A stretch of DNA of 64,000 bases from Prostheceraeus crozeri (lineage: Eukaryota > Platyhelminthes > Polycladida > Euryleptidae), in the NCBI GenBank assembly GCA_907163375.1, contig CAJQUW010005533.1, positions 397,001-461,000 on the forward strand, in the 5' to 3' direction. The translations under genes were made by a program, and so were the position numbers. Every line of letters starts with the position of its first letter. The first letter of the stretch is position 1. Below, in pieces: positions 50,910-63,075 of this stretch. The notes beneath the pieces are model-generated. The model was not told where the DNA came from and made no database searches. It worked only from the letters and a program-made list of their open reading frames with translations.

Positions 50910-50939
50910 ACACGGGCAAATTTATTTTATATAACAACA

Positions 50940-51860
50940 TTTTCGGCAATTTTTGTCTTTTCAACTTTGCAACTTCGTTTTCTTCGAAAATTTACATATA
51001 TGGTCAGGCAATTTTTTACGCTAAGTCCGAAAAATCATAGTGGCAACCACACCAAATGAGTACTCGTATGCGTTTTGTATTTGTATCATATATTACCAGG
51101 TGTCTTCTGACCGATAATTTTGTGATCTCGGTCAGATGGTCATTTTGGCAGTTTTGCGAGATTTTGAAAACGATTATCATTGTCTTTTCAAACAAAATTT
51201 CGCATGCATGACAACATTATAGTTCTTGATAATTTTGTGAGTTTTAATGAAATCCGGATAAAAAATGTGGTTTCAGCAAGAAATTTAAATTTTGGAGGAA
51301 AATCAAAAAAGTCTGGTTGAAATAACGCAGGTCATTTTCCTAAATTCGCAATTGCTCAATTGTGATGATCCATAGTTGATTATTTCCTTGTGATGCGACA
51401 ACTAGACTCACAAGTGATGTATTTTGTCGTATAAGAAAAGTTAAAACATCATTTCTAAGCTGCGAAATGTGCGAACCGGTCAGAAGACAAAAAATGGTAT
51501 TGGTCAGAACACAATTTTTGGAGGACAAGACTAATTGAAAATATGTTCCAAATCAATGTAAATGCAATCATGAATTGCAGTCGGTGTGATTCATCCGCTG
51601 TCACATGATATAGAACCTTTTATGTACAATTTAAGTAGATCACAACGAAGTTTCTTCCCGAAGATAGAGTATCTATGCTTGGGGCGCGCTTTTTGGAATT
51701 TTTTCTGCCTTAAGCTAAATTTTTTATGAGAAAACTTTGTTAGATTAATTTGACCGAAAAGGGGAGATCTTAAGAATCAAGATGAAAAAAAGTTATGAAA
51801 ATCGGTCCAGAACTAAAGATTTTACAGACAAAAGACAAGTGTTTTGAGAAATGTTGTTAT
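50940..51860 (+). repeat. Dispersed repeat, about 0.9 kb
   Basis: Shares long stretches with 58540-58655 and 60350-61000, for example ACGCTAAGTCCGAAAA and CAACCACACCAAATGA in the first part and ACAAAATTTCGCATGCATG in the second. In the other locus the two parts are separated by a Ty3/gypsy remnant. Part 51340-51528 holds a 62-codon minus frame without recognisable content. Confidence 0.8.
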
Positions 51861-53620
51861 ATGAAATGGGTTTGCCCACGTACACAGTTATGTGTGCTAA
51901 ATCACAATATAATTTCTATTAGGAGATCTGTAGTCGAGTTTCTGAGATGGGCTTATTTGAAAGATTTTAGATAAAATATGTCATTTTGAAGAAAAATGAT
52001 GCAATATCAATGAATATTAAGGTAAGCGATTTTTGATTTTCAAGTATCAATTTTCAAGACTATTTTGGTATTTTAAATGTAAAACTCCTTTTGAATCAGT
52101 GCTCTGCCATTCGAAAAAAATCAGTATTCGAATATTCGGAAATGATGACGACCGAATATTCGAATATCTGGTATGTTTTTACTTGTCGATTTAAATAAAA
52201 TTCAGAATAAACACAATATCGAAGAAAGCATTTCAATTTCTAATGACACTCAAAGTTTAAAAAGCTAACTTGAGTAAGGTTAAAACAAGCACATGTACAT
52301 AAGTTCCGTTCGTTCTTTATAATCATCTAATGTCTGTTAACACTACATGTGCTCGCATAATTTCATCACCTAGAATCACGACATAGGCTGCTAGCCATAA
52401 CTTGATTATTCTTCGATTATCATAAAGCTACCTTCAATCTAAATATTAAAATAATTAACATTCAATTTAAGATGTTTCAAACACAAATAATAACACCCTG
52501 GAAATTTTAAAATTTTAAAAAGTATAAGTGATTGTGTCCAATCACAGCTTGCCTGTAGCTCTGCAGTCAGTGACTGCATGCAGCACCCACTTTGTGAAAA
52601 TAATCTACCATGCCGAACGGTAGCAACAATTCCAAAATGTATCTACTTGCATGATCATTTATTAAATGGGATCTTCTTTAGAATCTGCCCGCCAGTAATA
52701 CAAAAGCCTGCTAAAGTATTGCAAAATAATCTGCACGTGAATAATCAGGGAGCTTTATTGTGTTTAGCGGTACGTAGCCGATGCATCATATCATGTCCCA
52801 TGAATCCGCTAGCTTTGAGTGTCGTGTGTTATCATGTATTGTGATGATAATTGATGACATATCATCGATTATGCTCCTTCAGAAAAATAGTGCAGTCCAC
52901 AATTACCTGGAACCACCGACTTTACCAGCGAATCCTCTTGTTTATTCGAGGACACGTCATAACGGATATATCAGACTCGACAAGAACATACCAAGTCTGA
53001 TTACGTTTTCATAGCAGAGTGGTCTGTTACATAATGATAGAACATGTTCAAATGCGCATTACATGCAGTTTCATGTAATTGAGTGTTAGTATTGTTAAAA
53101 ACATGTTATGTTGAAGTTAATATAATAGTGGCTGACAGATTCTAAAGAAGATCCTTTAATTGATTCCAAAATTCGGCTTGTATTTACTAAAGAATTATAG
53201 ATATATGAATTAAAAATCTAAATTGATATATAAAATTGTAATTAATTAATCAAAATATCTAAATTGATATTGATATATTTGGGTTATTTATAATACATTC
53301 AAAGTAAAATATTCATCTGCTCGAGTAATCTTCATGAAAAATTTTTTGATTCAAAGGTGTTAGGGGTTCCTTGAGTCAAAGTCCGCTTAAATATATGCTG
53401 TGTTTCTTTTGTTGTCCAGCAATCCAAAAAAATGCTTTTTCGTGTGGACATGCAAAAATGGAGTGTTTTTGAATTTCATTTCAAGGGAATTTTTATGTCA
53501 AAAATCTTGCATGTAACTTGCAGTGATAGACATATCCGGTTAGAGCAGACGAACACCAATTGAATGGTGTGTAGAACATGACAACAGACCTATATCTTGG
53601 CCACAAAATTCAAAAGACTA
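51861..53620. other. Non-coding stretch
   Basis: No gene or clear element. A short inverted CGAATATTCG pair lies near 52118-52175, and low-complexity AATTGATAT words near 53200-53290. Confidence 0.45.
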
Positions 53621-53689
53621 GAACCACTCAGAAAGGCTGAACCTGGGGCATACAGGAAAGTGTCAAGATTGCTGGCGGATAGAAAATTG

Positions 53690-54140
53690 GCAAGAGGATA
53701 CGAAGAAAGGTTTTGGAAACATGTGTCTTGCCAGCATTGACATGCGGATTAGAAACGATGGCACCATCCGAACAGCAGCAAAAGATGTTGCAAGTGTGTG
53801 AAAATAGCTGGATATGGCGCACCTGTGGTGTAAGGTTGGTGGAGAAGCGAAGAATGGCGGAGCTGAGGGAGGAAGCAGGATTGAACAGAACGGTGACAGA
53901 GAAAGTGGTGGAAAGGAGAATGAAGTGGTCAGGCCATGTGGTAAGGATGGGAGACGAAACGGTAGTGAAACAAGTGTAAGAGATGGATGACACGATGACA
54001 CATTGAATGGGACGGCCAAGGATTCGCTGGAAGGACGGCATTTAGAGACACCTGGAACGCACAGAAGAAGAGTGGAGGAATTGGAAGGAGTAGGAGAAGG
54101 ACAGATTATAATGGTGGAAAATGTTAAGGACGCGTCAAGA
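53690..54140 (+). pseudogene. LINE reverse transcriptase C-terminal relic
   Basis: From RRVLETCVLPALTCGLETMA onward, with QQQKMLQVCENSWIWRTCGV, RRMAELREEAGLNRTVTEKV and RRMKWSGHVVRMGDETVVK, then in another frame PRIRWKDGI and RTEEEWRNWK. This is the tail region behind the reverse transcriptase of animal non-LTR elements. At least two breaks (a stop after KQV and a later one). It ends at the left arm of the 1.27-kb foldback. Confidence 0.8.
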
Positions 54141-54143
54141 GAG

Positions 54144-55416
54144 TGCGATGAAGGCAAATAAGTTTTTGGGAACAAAAATCGCCAAGTCCGAAACCAAATT
54201 TATATTAATCGAGTGTCATGGAGACTTGCTATAGGAAATTTTAAAATATTCTGTAGAGAGCTTTCTTTCTTTACAACACATTTTGAATTTTTTGAAATTC
54301 AAATTCAAATTGAAGTTTTGCAATCATCTCAAAAAAATCTCCAATCATGAAATCCATTTTAAACTCTTCTTCGTTCACTATCAGGACTTATTTACATGAA
54401 ATAAAGAAATTCCTGTAGAGGGCTTTTCACTCTGCACTGCATATTTCAATTATTTATTTCAAAATATTTCAAAATTGCAATAAATGAATTTTAATACGCC
54501 TTATCGCATATTTAATTAAGTGTGGCCATACTAATATATGGCATCATAAATTTTCTGGATTACTAGCACAACGTTGCATCTTAGCTTAAACTTCACCTCA
54601 CTGGAGGGGGAGAAGGGCGCTCGCCCCCCCCTCGAATTTTTTTATCTAGCTCCTGAACGAAGGAAGATACGAACTCCAAATTTAAGATAGCTTATTTTCT
54701 ACGTATTCCACAGCTTTTCACCAATTTTAAATAACATCGGCTGAATACTTTCTTCACAATGTTGAGATTTCTAAAATTTGAATTTGCGACAGATTTGTCG
54801 AATTTTCAACTATTTTCGCTATGAATGTCTTCAGGTGTCCTTATTGATATTAAATTGTCATTTTGAACAGATAGTGATAACTCCCTTATAGATCCTACTT
54901 ACACTTAGACGTTTTGAATTCAAAATTTAAAATTGGGAAGGAAGTAATAGCCCTGGTAAAAAATCATCCTTCTGACATTATACATTAATTTTCACTGTGA
55001 CCTTGAATATCAAAACAATGATGATATTCTGACTCGTCATCATAAGAGCTTTCATTTGGTGTACTTTGTTTTGCGTATAGTTGACCAGTCGACGGGAGAT
55101 CATTTTATCATCAATAGCAAGTTAGAAAAAAACTCCCCAAAGTCTCAAAAAAAACTCTCCAAGTTTCTAACTTGCTATTTTGTTTTGAATTTGATCGAAC
55201 TGTTTCTGGGATAGGGCAAGAAATAACAATCATAGAAAAAAACATCTTTTTAACCTTTGAAAAGCAATCTACAGGAATATTTTGCTTCATCTAAATAAGT
55301 CCTGAAACACAATACTTTAAAATCTGCAGTAACAAGTCGGCATGACACTCTAGATTAATACAAGATTGGTTTCGGATTTGGCGATTTTTTTGCTCCCAAA
55401 AACTTGCTTCCATCGC
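54144..55416. repeat. 1.27-kb foldback element
   Basis: The left arm 54144-54432 is reversed in the right arm about 55240-55416: shared words TGCGATG, GTTTTTGGGA, AATCGCCAA-TCCGAAACCAA, GAGTGTCATG, CAGGACTTATTTA and TTCCTGTAGA. Arms are diverged (old). The centre has no gene; it includes two facing AGTTTCTAACTTGCTATT or AGCAAGTTAGAAA words near 55120-55180. A non-autonomous element. Confidence 0.75.
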
Positions 55417-55618
55417 ACCGTGAAGAAGTCATGAAGTGACTGCTAACTGAGTTTTTGATTATGAATATAGTGTTATTTTAATGTGTATGACATATCCCCT
55501 AACTATTTTCAGGGGAAGATGGGGTTGTTGAAATAAAGTTAAAAAATTGGTGGGAAACTTTTGTAGATAGAATTAGTATATTTTTAGAAGATTCTGTGCG
55601 GTAAGTGATAATTTGCGT
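55417..55618. other. Short gap
   Basis: No feature seen between the foldback element and the 3' end of the PAN/CTLD gene. Confidence 0.4.
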
Positions 55619-56443
55619 TCACAGTGAACATTCGCACACTGCTAAAGCCAAGTCGCTCGCGCCACCCGACCTAACTCCCGTAGAATACTTAGCGACCTTG
55701 GTAGGGCTACCGTCTTCTTGACGATACGCGTACGTAAAGATCAAAGTTGGCGGTCCACTATTGGCTTCAATAAGATCATTATAATGATCTTCACTTAATT
55801 GCTTTTTATAAAGTTCAGAATTATAGATGGTGTTCTGATTTGGCCATAAATAGCTACCGCTACCGTAGTCAATTAATCCCATGAAAACATTGCAAGACCA
55901 GAATTGTGGGAACATGATGCAAAATTTCGTATTCCGCCTTTCTGCAGGAGCAAGAACCGCCTTCATTGTTTTGATAAATTCTTTCATGAATGCCAGTGGG
56001 TATTGTTCAACTACACGTCCGCCTTTGTCTGCGCAGTATTCCTTGGCATTTTGTAGTTGTATTGTTTCGTTTGAGATGAAGAACGCCCGATCTGGTGCGG
56101 ACTTGAAGCTGGTGGAGAAGATTAATGGACACGCCGACTTGCTAGTTTTGCGACCTATGCGACGGTAGAAAACGCATCGACCACTGGAGAAATATTTCAT
56201 CCGCGCATCGTATTGAACCGAGTGGAGAATGAGACAGCGAGTTGGGCTTTGTCGAAGCACGAATCCACTGCATGAGGGCGCTGAGACACAAAGTCGGGCG
56301 CAATCAATTTCTGAGGCAAAGGAAAAAGAGACATTGGTTCCAACTTCCAAGCAATAATCTTTCTGCTCAGCTTTAAACTTGTGTGAAAGGACATCACCAT
56401 GACCGCTGCGGATTCCAAGGAGAAGGAAGATCAGGAAATGCAT
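55619..56443 (-). CDS. Secreted PAN plus C-type-lectin-like protein
   Basis: 274 residues. The first 16 (MHFLIFLLLGIRSGHG) are a signal peptide. Residues about 28-93 have PAN/apple-type spacing: CLEVG, DCARLCVSAPSCSGF, RCLILH and GRCVFY. Residues about 104-274 look like a C-type lectin-like domain: CPLIF, an ALQNAKEYCADKGGRVVE-type helix (here QLQNAKEYC), VFMGLIDYGSGSYLWPN for the WIGL motif, and VCECSL at the end. The ATG follows directly an acceptor CACTTTCAG on minus, so a 5' leader exon lies upstream. Probably an extracellular recognition or adhesion protein. Confidence 0.7.
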   Translation of the reverse strand: MHFLIFLLLGIRSGHGDVLSHKFKAEQKDYCLEVGTNVSFSFASEIDCARLCVSAPSCSGFVLRQSPTRCLILHSVQYDARMKYFSSGRCVFYRRIGRKTSKSACPLIFSTSFKSAPDRAFFISNETIQLQNAKEYCADKGGRVVEQYPLAFMKEFIKTMKAVLAPAERRNTKFCIMFPQFWSCNVFMGLIDYGSGSYLWPNQNTIYNSELYKKQLSEDHYNDLIEANSGPPTLIFTYAYRQEDGSPTKVAKYSTGVRSGGASDLALAVCECSL

Positions 56444-58540
56444 CTGAAAGTGAAAGACTTTAATGCTATCAAAAGACTAGAAGCATATTGGGTACTCATG
56501 GCCGTAGTGATGAGAATTTTGGAAAATTTTGAATTTTTGTTATGTAATTTGCGAGATTAATATCACAGCCGCGGCAACTACACACCAATATAATTGGTCT
56601 AAAACTCTTGATTTCATCATTATTTTGATAAAAATGATCGTTAAAATGGAAACTTTTGGAAAAATTTCAAATTAGGCAATTTTAAATTGGTCTGTCAAAT
56701 GAGCTTACATGTCCATTACACAGAGTAGACGGTGAGACAAAATTGCTGAAATATGAATATCTTATGCTAATTTTGAATATCATAGTGAAATATGCAATAC
56801 ATTTTAGATATTCTGATAGCAAATTTCCTACTGATTTCAATGAAAACAAGAACACTGAAACCTGCCTTCAGAGTAATTTTGGTTCAACTCCTCCAACAGG
56901 CTGACACACATCCACTTTCTATGTCTTATGAAAACGAGAGATCCGATTACTTTCCTATGATTGACAGTCGCATCGAAGTCCAATGTGAACAGCCAATTCC
57001 AAACTTTAGCGACAATAGCACGGCAAAAAGTCGCATGTGTGAAACCACAGAATTAGGCAGGTCGTCTCTTCTTCCGTTTGACTAGAAGGGAAACATTGGA
57101 ACATGTAACGTAAATGAAATAGCACAATCTCCTGACTAAATACCATAGCAATCGAACAATGAGCAGCCAGTTCAACATGAAACACGCCAAATTCTGCAAA
57201 GTTTCAGTGACTGTTATCAACCGCATCACACAGCAAAGAGACAGTCGATGTCAAGCTCTACAGAGAAGTTTGTGAACGTTTTTTCATGCGCCTGCTAACT
57301 TTTTTTTAAAAAGATCGGAGGGTCCAACATTATCGAGAAAACTTTCGCGCAATGATCTGAATTCTTTGAATCTGAAGGAATCGTGGCGATCGGAGCATTT
57401 TGAAGGAATTCACAGCAATCCGCAAGCGACGCACGACTATTTTTCCTATCTCTATAAGGTATTATAAATTTCTTTTTGCCCACTTGTTAAGTTCCTGCAT
57501 GTGCCATCTGTTTGAATCAGTTTGCACTTCTAGCAAAGTGATACGATTAAACAATCTAATTCTGTGTGTGAAACAGCCATCTAAGAGATGCTTCTGTAAT
57601 GTGCGCGTTTGGCCAGTTAGCCTACACAAGCCAGAGAGAGACGAATATCTATGTCAATCTTTATCGCTTGCCACCATTGCAAACAATGACCGGTGTTACG
57701 ATATTCAGTTTCCCTCAGTTTTATTTTCCGATCGGAAATTGTAATCTTGATTTATATTCCTATTAGGAAAAATAGTCCTTGGTCTTTTTTAAACCAGCAA
57801 AGCCAATAGGAAAATGAAAGAGACTAGGAAAATAAAACAGGTTACAAGGAGCATGGTTACAATTTCCGATCAGAAAATGTAACCGAGCTTAGATTTTCCG
57901 GTAGGAGACTGAAGCAGAGGGAGAGCGAGTACTGTAACACCGGGATAGAATTATGCCAGTTCTGGAGTAACCCACATGCAAATGAATCTATTTCTGTGGT
58001 TACCTGTAGCAGCGCACACTGTGTGGGGTGTTGAAGCGACAGTGTCACTTCAACGGATAGAGGGCCCAAAAGCCCTTCAGATGAATGCAGACCATGATGT
58101 CATTCGCAAAGATGTACCAACAGCTAAGCATTTCTATTGCTAGATCCAACAGAAGGGCTTTGTTAGCCAGAACTATCCGAAACAATTGATTTTACTTGCC
58201 TTCTTTTTATTTATCTAGGGTTTAGGTCTTACTGAACATTCAGTCTTCCTTAATCATTTTTAGGAGTATCAAATTAATGGGTATTGTTTGTGAATTATTG
58301 TTTGCATAATTATTTGATTAATATAGATAAATGCAAAACATGTTTCCTAATCTATCGAACCAGGATGAAGAATTCGATAAATAGTCCTGCTCTAAAAGGT
58401 ATAACGTTCAGTGACATTTTTATGTGACCTTTTTGTTATCAGTCTGTCTGAACATCAGACCGATTCCTCTTCAAAAAAAGAAAGATTAAGAAACTTACTT
58501 GAATCGTATAAATTCGGGTTTCGATTTCAATAAAGGTAAA
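56444..58540. other. Non-coding stretch
   Basis: No gene supported. The 5' leader exon and promoter of the PAN/CTLD gene should lie here. Words TTTCCGATCGGAAA (57728-57741) and TTACAATTTCCGATCAGAAA (57858) form inverted relatives. Frames of 60-114 codons show no domain. Confidence 0.45.
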
Positions 58541-58655
58541 TTCACTTTACATGACAACATCTTGGAAAAATTTTTCACGCTAAGTCCGAAAATCATAGTG
58601 GCAACCACACCAAATGACTTGTATAAGTTATTGTATTTGTACTATACATAACTGG
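58541..58655 (+). repeat. Dispersed 0.9-kb repeat, first part
   Basis: Matches about 50990-51105. It stops at the ACTGG target duplication (58651-58655) of the Ty3/gypsy remnant and continues after it at 60355. Confidence 0.8.
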
Positions 58656-60349
58656 TGTGGTGAAAATTCTTCAGGAAAGCCGGCTTTCCGGGACTCAACC
58701 ATGCAGGTAAAGTAGCCTCATTTGAAGAATTGTCAAGTAATGGACATTTGTCATCGAAAGTACATCTGCGTTGAAAAGCAAATAGTTCCTCATACGGACT
58801 TTTGTACCGCAAGGCTCTTGACGGTATTCGACTTGAAACACAAATCAAAAATCAAAAATGCAGAAGTCACACGATGGAGACTTGAACTATCAGAATTCAA
58901 TTATCAAATTGAACATCGATCTGGACTGAGCAACACAGTGGCCGATGCAATGAGTCGTGTAAGTTTCTGTGCAACTGGATTTAATGCAGAGAATGATTCT
59001 GACATTGAATTGCTGATCAAAAAGATTCATGAAGAAATGGGACACCCTGGGATAAATCGCACTTTTGAGTTGCTGAGAACGCGAGTGAGTGAAACCACCA
59101 AATTAAGAAGACTGGTCCTGAAGCACATTTCTGGTTGTAGCATTTACGCTCAGTTGAAACCCAAATACTGTCAAGTTAGAGATTCAAATGTCATTCTTTC
59201 ACCAAAGTCATGGGTTAGATTGTCCGTTGATTTTGTCGGTCCTAAACCTGTGAGTACAAATGGCAATTCTTGGATGTTAACAGTCATCGACGAATTTCCG
59301 AGATTTCCTTTCTCTTTTCCTATGAAACTTCCAACTACTAAAGAAATAATCAAGTTTCTCACGAATTTATTCACGATGTTTGGCTATATTCACAGTGACC
59401 GAGGGGCCCAATTCAATAATTGCAAAGAATTCAAAAATTTTCTGGATAGCTGGAATATCACGAAAACTAGAACGACTCCCTTTCATCCACAGGGAAATGG
59501 CCAAAATGAGCGCTACAACGGAATAATCTGGAAAACTATTGAAAGCAGATTGAAGCAAAAATCTAAATCAATTTCGAAATGGGGCGAAGAATTAAATTTT
59601 GCTTTGATGAACATTCGAACACTACCGTCAAGAGCCTTGCGGTACAAAAGTCCGCATGAGGAACTATTTGCTTTTCAACGCAGATGTACTTTCGATGACA
59701 AATGTCCATTACTTGACAATTCTTCAAATGAGGCTACTTTACCTGCATGGTTGAGTCCCGGAAAGCCGGCTTTCCTGAAGAATTTTCAGCGAAAAAAGAA
59801 ATCAGATCCTCTTGTTCAAAAGGTCTACGTGAAAAGGTTGAATTCCCCGTACCACGTAACGGTCTTGTTTCCAAGAACCGGGAGAATTGATACTGTATCT
59901 GTTCGTCATTTGTCTCGAGCGCCTGAGGAAGAAGAAGGCTCAGACGAATGTGAAGTTACTAGCGATAGTACAAAATTATCACGATGTGAGTGATTTCCTA
60001 ATCGAGAATGACGAGTCGACGATGAACAGTTGCCATCAACCGAAATTACAGTTACTGAAGGTGAAGAAGACGTTGAGGATGCCAGCGCACCCCTTCGACG
60101 TTCCTGCAGAGATCACCGCTTACCTGATCGTTTCGTTCCTGTAAACTGAAAAGTATTTCTTCAAGAAGGGAAGAATGTGGTATATCTGTGTTACTCTATC
60201 CATTGACTTGTGCTGACTTTGTCATAGACTTTGTTATCATACCATGAATATCTGCACGTACATGTATAGCCTACGTTACTTTGAATTTGAACTAAAGTTG
60301 TCACTACCTTTGTGATCGTTGAAATAAATAGACGTGAACCTATACCACA
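58656..60349 (+). mobile_element. Ty3/gypsy LTR retrotransposon remnant (incomplete fossil)
   Basis: Begins TGTGGT and ends ACCACA, flanked by ACTGG on both sides (58651-58655 and 60350-60354), a 5-bp target duplication. Parts seen: the end of an RNase H domain (EHRSGLSNTVADAMSR), a zinc-type integrase N-terminus region, an integrase core with VDFVGPKP, HSDRGAQF and GQNERYN, and a 3' LTR at 60176-60349 preceded by a purine tract (60163-60175) and holding AATAAA. Gag, protease and most of the reverse transcriptase are absent. The left edge carries an inverted copy, about 165 bp, of its own integrase-end region (59627-59790). Broken and old-to-middle-aged. Confidence 0.88.
60176..60349 (+). repeat. 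3' LTR of the Ty3/gypsy remnant
   Basis: 174 bp from TGTGGT to ACCACA, with a GAAATAAAT poly(A) signal near its end. A matching full 5' LTR was not recognised. Confidence 0.75.
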
Positions 60350-60354
60350 ACTGG

Positions 60355-61000
60355 TGTCTTCAGACCGATGATTTTGTGATCTCAGTCAGATGGACATTTT
60401 GGCCGTTTTATGAGATTTTGAAAACGATAATCATTGTCTTTTCAAACAAAATTTCGCATGCATGACAACATTATGGTTCTTGATAATTTTGTGAGTTTTC
60501 ATGAAATTCGGATAAAAAATGTGGTTTCAGCAAGAAATTGAAATTTTGAGGAAAATCAAAAAAGTCTGGCTGAAAGAATACAGGGCAATTACTCAATTGT
60601 GATGATTCATAGTTGTTGTTTTCCTTTTGGTGCAAAAACTAGACACACAAATGATGCATCTCGTTGTATAAAGAAATTAAAACAACATTTTTAAGTTGAG
60701 AAATGCGCATCGGACAGAAGACAATTTTTGGGGGAGAGTGGCTAATTGAAAATCATTGCAAATACAATCTTGAATTACAATCTGGTTGAAAGTACGGCTC
60801 ATGCACTTTCACATGATACATAGTTGGTTTATAGCCTATGTATAATTTGTGTAGATCACAGGGAAATTTCTTCCCGATGATAGAGTATCGGTGCCTATGC
60901 TTGGGACAGGTTTTTTGGTATTCTTTCCGCCTTGAGCTAAATTTTTCATGAAGAAAACTTTGTTGCATTGATTTGAATTTATAAAGATCAAAAAGAGGAG
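60355..61000 (+). repeat. Dispersed 0.9-kb repeat, second part
   Basis: Continues the repeat interrupted at 58655, matching about 51105-51760 (GATTTTGTGATCTC, ACAAAATTTCGCATGCATG, AAATGTGGTTTCAGCAAG). A minus frame at 60753-61076 inside and beyond it lacks domain content. Confidence 0.8.
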
Positions 61001-62786
61001 CGAATGCGGATGTGACGAATATCACATGTCTGCCTACTCTGGAAGATGTCTGCCTTAAAAGTGCAATCAAAATCATGCAAATCTCATTTTAAATGATTAT
61101 ATGAATGCTAGTTCAGTACATTGTTAAGTGCACCAAACTCAGAAGCACATGGATCTACATAGAGAAACGGAATTTTGCGACGTTTGATACTTCGTAACTT
61201 GCAAAATGATTGAAGAGTTATAGTTGTTATAGTTTAAAAATTGTCGTTTTCCTCATGTTGACTGACAATATGCAAATTAAAAGCAACAAGAAGCTCGTGC
61301 GTGACTTTAGGAAGAAAACATAAAAAGCTCTCTCACTAGTAGTGATGAGATCGCTCTCTCAATGTGACAGTGCATCATATGATTGCTAAAGTGTCAGCCA
61401 AGTCATCATATACAGACATGTAAGACGATTCGAACACGTAACGATATAACATTAACATTGATTTTTGAGGGCAACAATGTACACTGTTGCCCGGAAAAAT
61501 CTATGTTAATACTTTTGTGCGTAATTGAAATGAACTAGGCAACAATCTAGGAAAAAAGCGGGCAGCAATGCTATGAATACACATGCAGATATACGTTGAC
61601 TGAGATTTCAAAAATGTCTTTCACATGCATAGATAGAGAAATCAACATTACGGGATACATTGTTGCCTTCCTTCTTCCACATTGTACCATAGGCCAATTA
61701 CGCACAATAGCTATTTTCTTGAGAGAGAAAATATCAACTTTTCCTCCCGCAGCTATGTTGTACAGCCCGAACGCAGCGAATTTCCTCTGGAAAGAATGTA
61801 GCTTTTGATTTTGTGGCTTTTAGATGTCTATTGTTCATTATGAAATTGATGGTTATACCGCGAAATCTATGAATGAGCTAATCCAGGGACTATATCGATA
61901 TCTTGGTAGTCTCTGGCTAATCACAATTTGTTTATAGACTTCTATGATTTTTTTACACAGGAAAAGTTAATTGCGGGAGGAAACGTTAGCTTTGTGATCC
62001 CGTGGAAATTATAAGTTGATTTTCCTCTCTGCAGTTTACATAGAAAAGATATCTTTTCACTCCCTTACAAAATCAAAACGAAGTTAGGTGATGAAGAAGT
62101 TTAGATTGATGTCATAATCGATGAAAGATGTAGCCCACGAACGAAGCAAAACTCGTGAAACATCACAAAATCTTGGCCTAAATCGTAAATGCTCCCTGAG
62201 CGTCATTCCCTGAACTTCTGGTGGCGTAAACCAATTAAGTTTCAATTCCATATGCTAGTTTTAAACCATATGATTTTAATTAGCCCTTTAAGCCCGGCCA
62301 TTAACTTATAAATATGCAGATGTATATTCCGGCTAATTTCAGCAAGAAAAGATAATTTTTGCTACCACACCATTTATCAAAGAAAAAAGCAAAGAATATT
62401 TTTATCTAAAGGTCTTTAGGCGTTAAAATAGAAAACACGTGTTACTCAGTTAGAGAGTTGCATGGTAGGAATCAAAGCAATCGCAATGTGAAGACCTGGA
62501 TTATTGGGACACTGAGGTGACCCATAAGGATAATACTCAGGTGTGCATCAAGGATTCTGGGGCTGCTTGCTGCTTTGCAGGCTTTGTAGGGTGTGGTGTC
62601 GTGACACTTCCTGAGAGAGTGCTGAGTGATCATCGTGGATTTCTTGGTTGGCCAATGTGAATAAGATGGTATTCAGGCAAATTCCTACTACGCATGGTGA
62701 CTGGCACGTGCCAAAATGAAACCATTTACAACACCTAAACATTGTAACAATTGTAAGTCCAGCTTCTTCACCCAGACAAAAGTCTT
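61001..62786. other. Non-coding stretch
   Basis: No gene, repeat or structure that I can support; frames of 70-81 codons at 61596 and 62548 have no recognisable content. Confidence 0.45.
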
Positions 62787-63075
62787 TCTGCATAGAGTAA
62801 GTATATTAGGTAGAGTAGCAACTCAGCATTTATTAAATCCTCAATGTGTATACAGTTTCGATTTCATTAAATGAACATGAGTCGAGACCCTGTGCCACCT
62901 ATGAGATATACAAATCTATACACTTTTGTAGAAAAGTGCACGAATTTGTCTGATCGTGCACAAATAACTGTTGTAATCTGCGCAAAAAGTTGAATCTTTT
63001 CATATAAAAATTTTCACTGATTACAGATACCTTTTTGAGTCGACACTCTACCTACTATATACTTACTCTATGTCC
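62787..63075. repeat. Foldback MITE, about 290 bp
   Basis: AGAGTAAGTATATTAGGTAGAG at the left is reversed as CTCTACCTACTATATACTTACTCT at the right. The left words recur at 46195. Inside lie no gene-like frames. Confidence 0.65.

Noticed and set aside
53628-54175. Two long minus frames (137 and 170 codons)
   Set aside because: They are antisense to the LINE tail and have Ser/Pro/Leu-biased composition.
56792-57085. 97-codon plus frame with hydrophobic start
   Set aside because: Weak signal-peptide look only; no domain or gene context.
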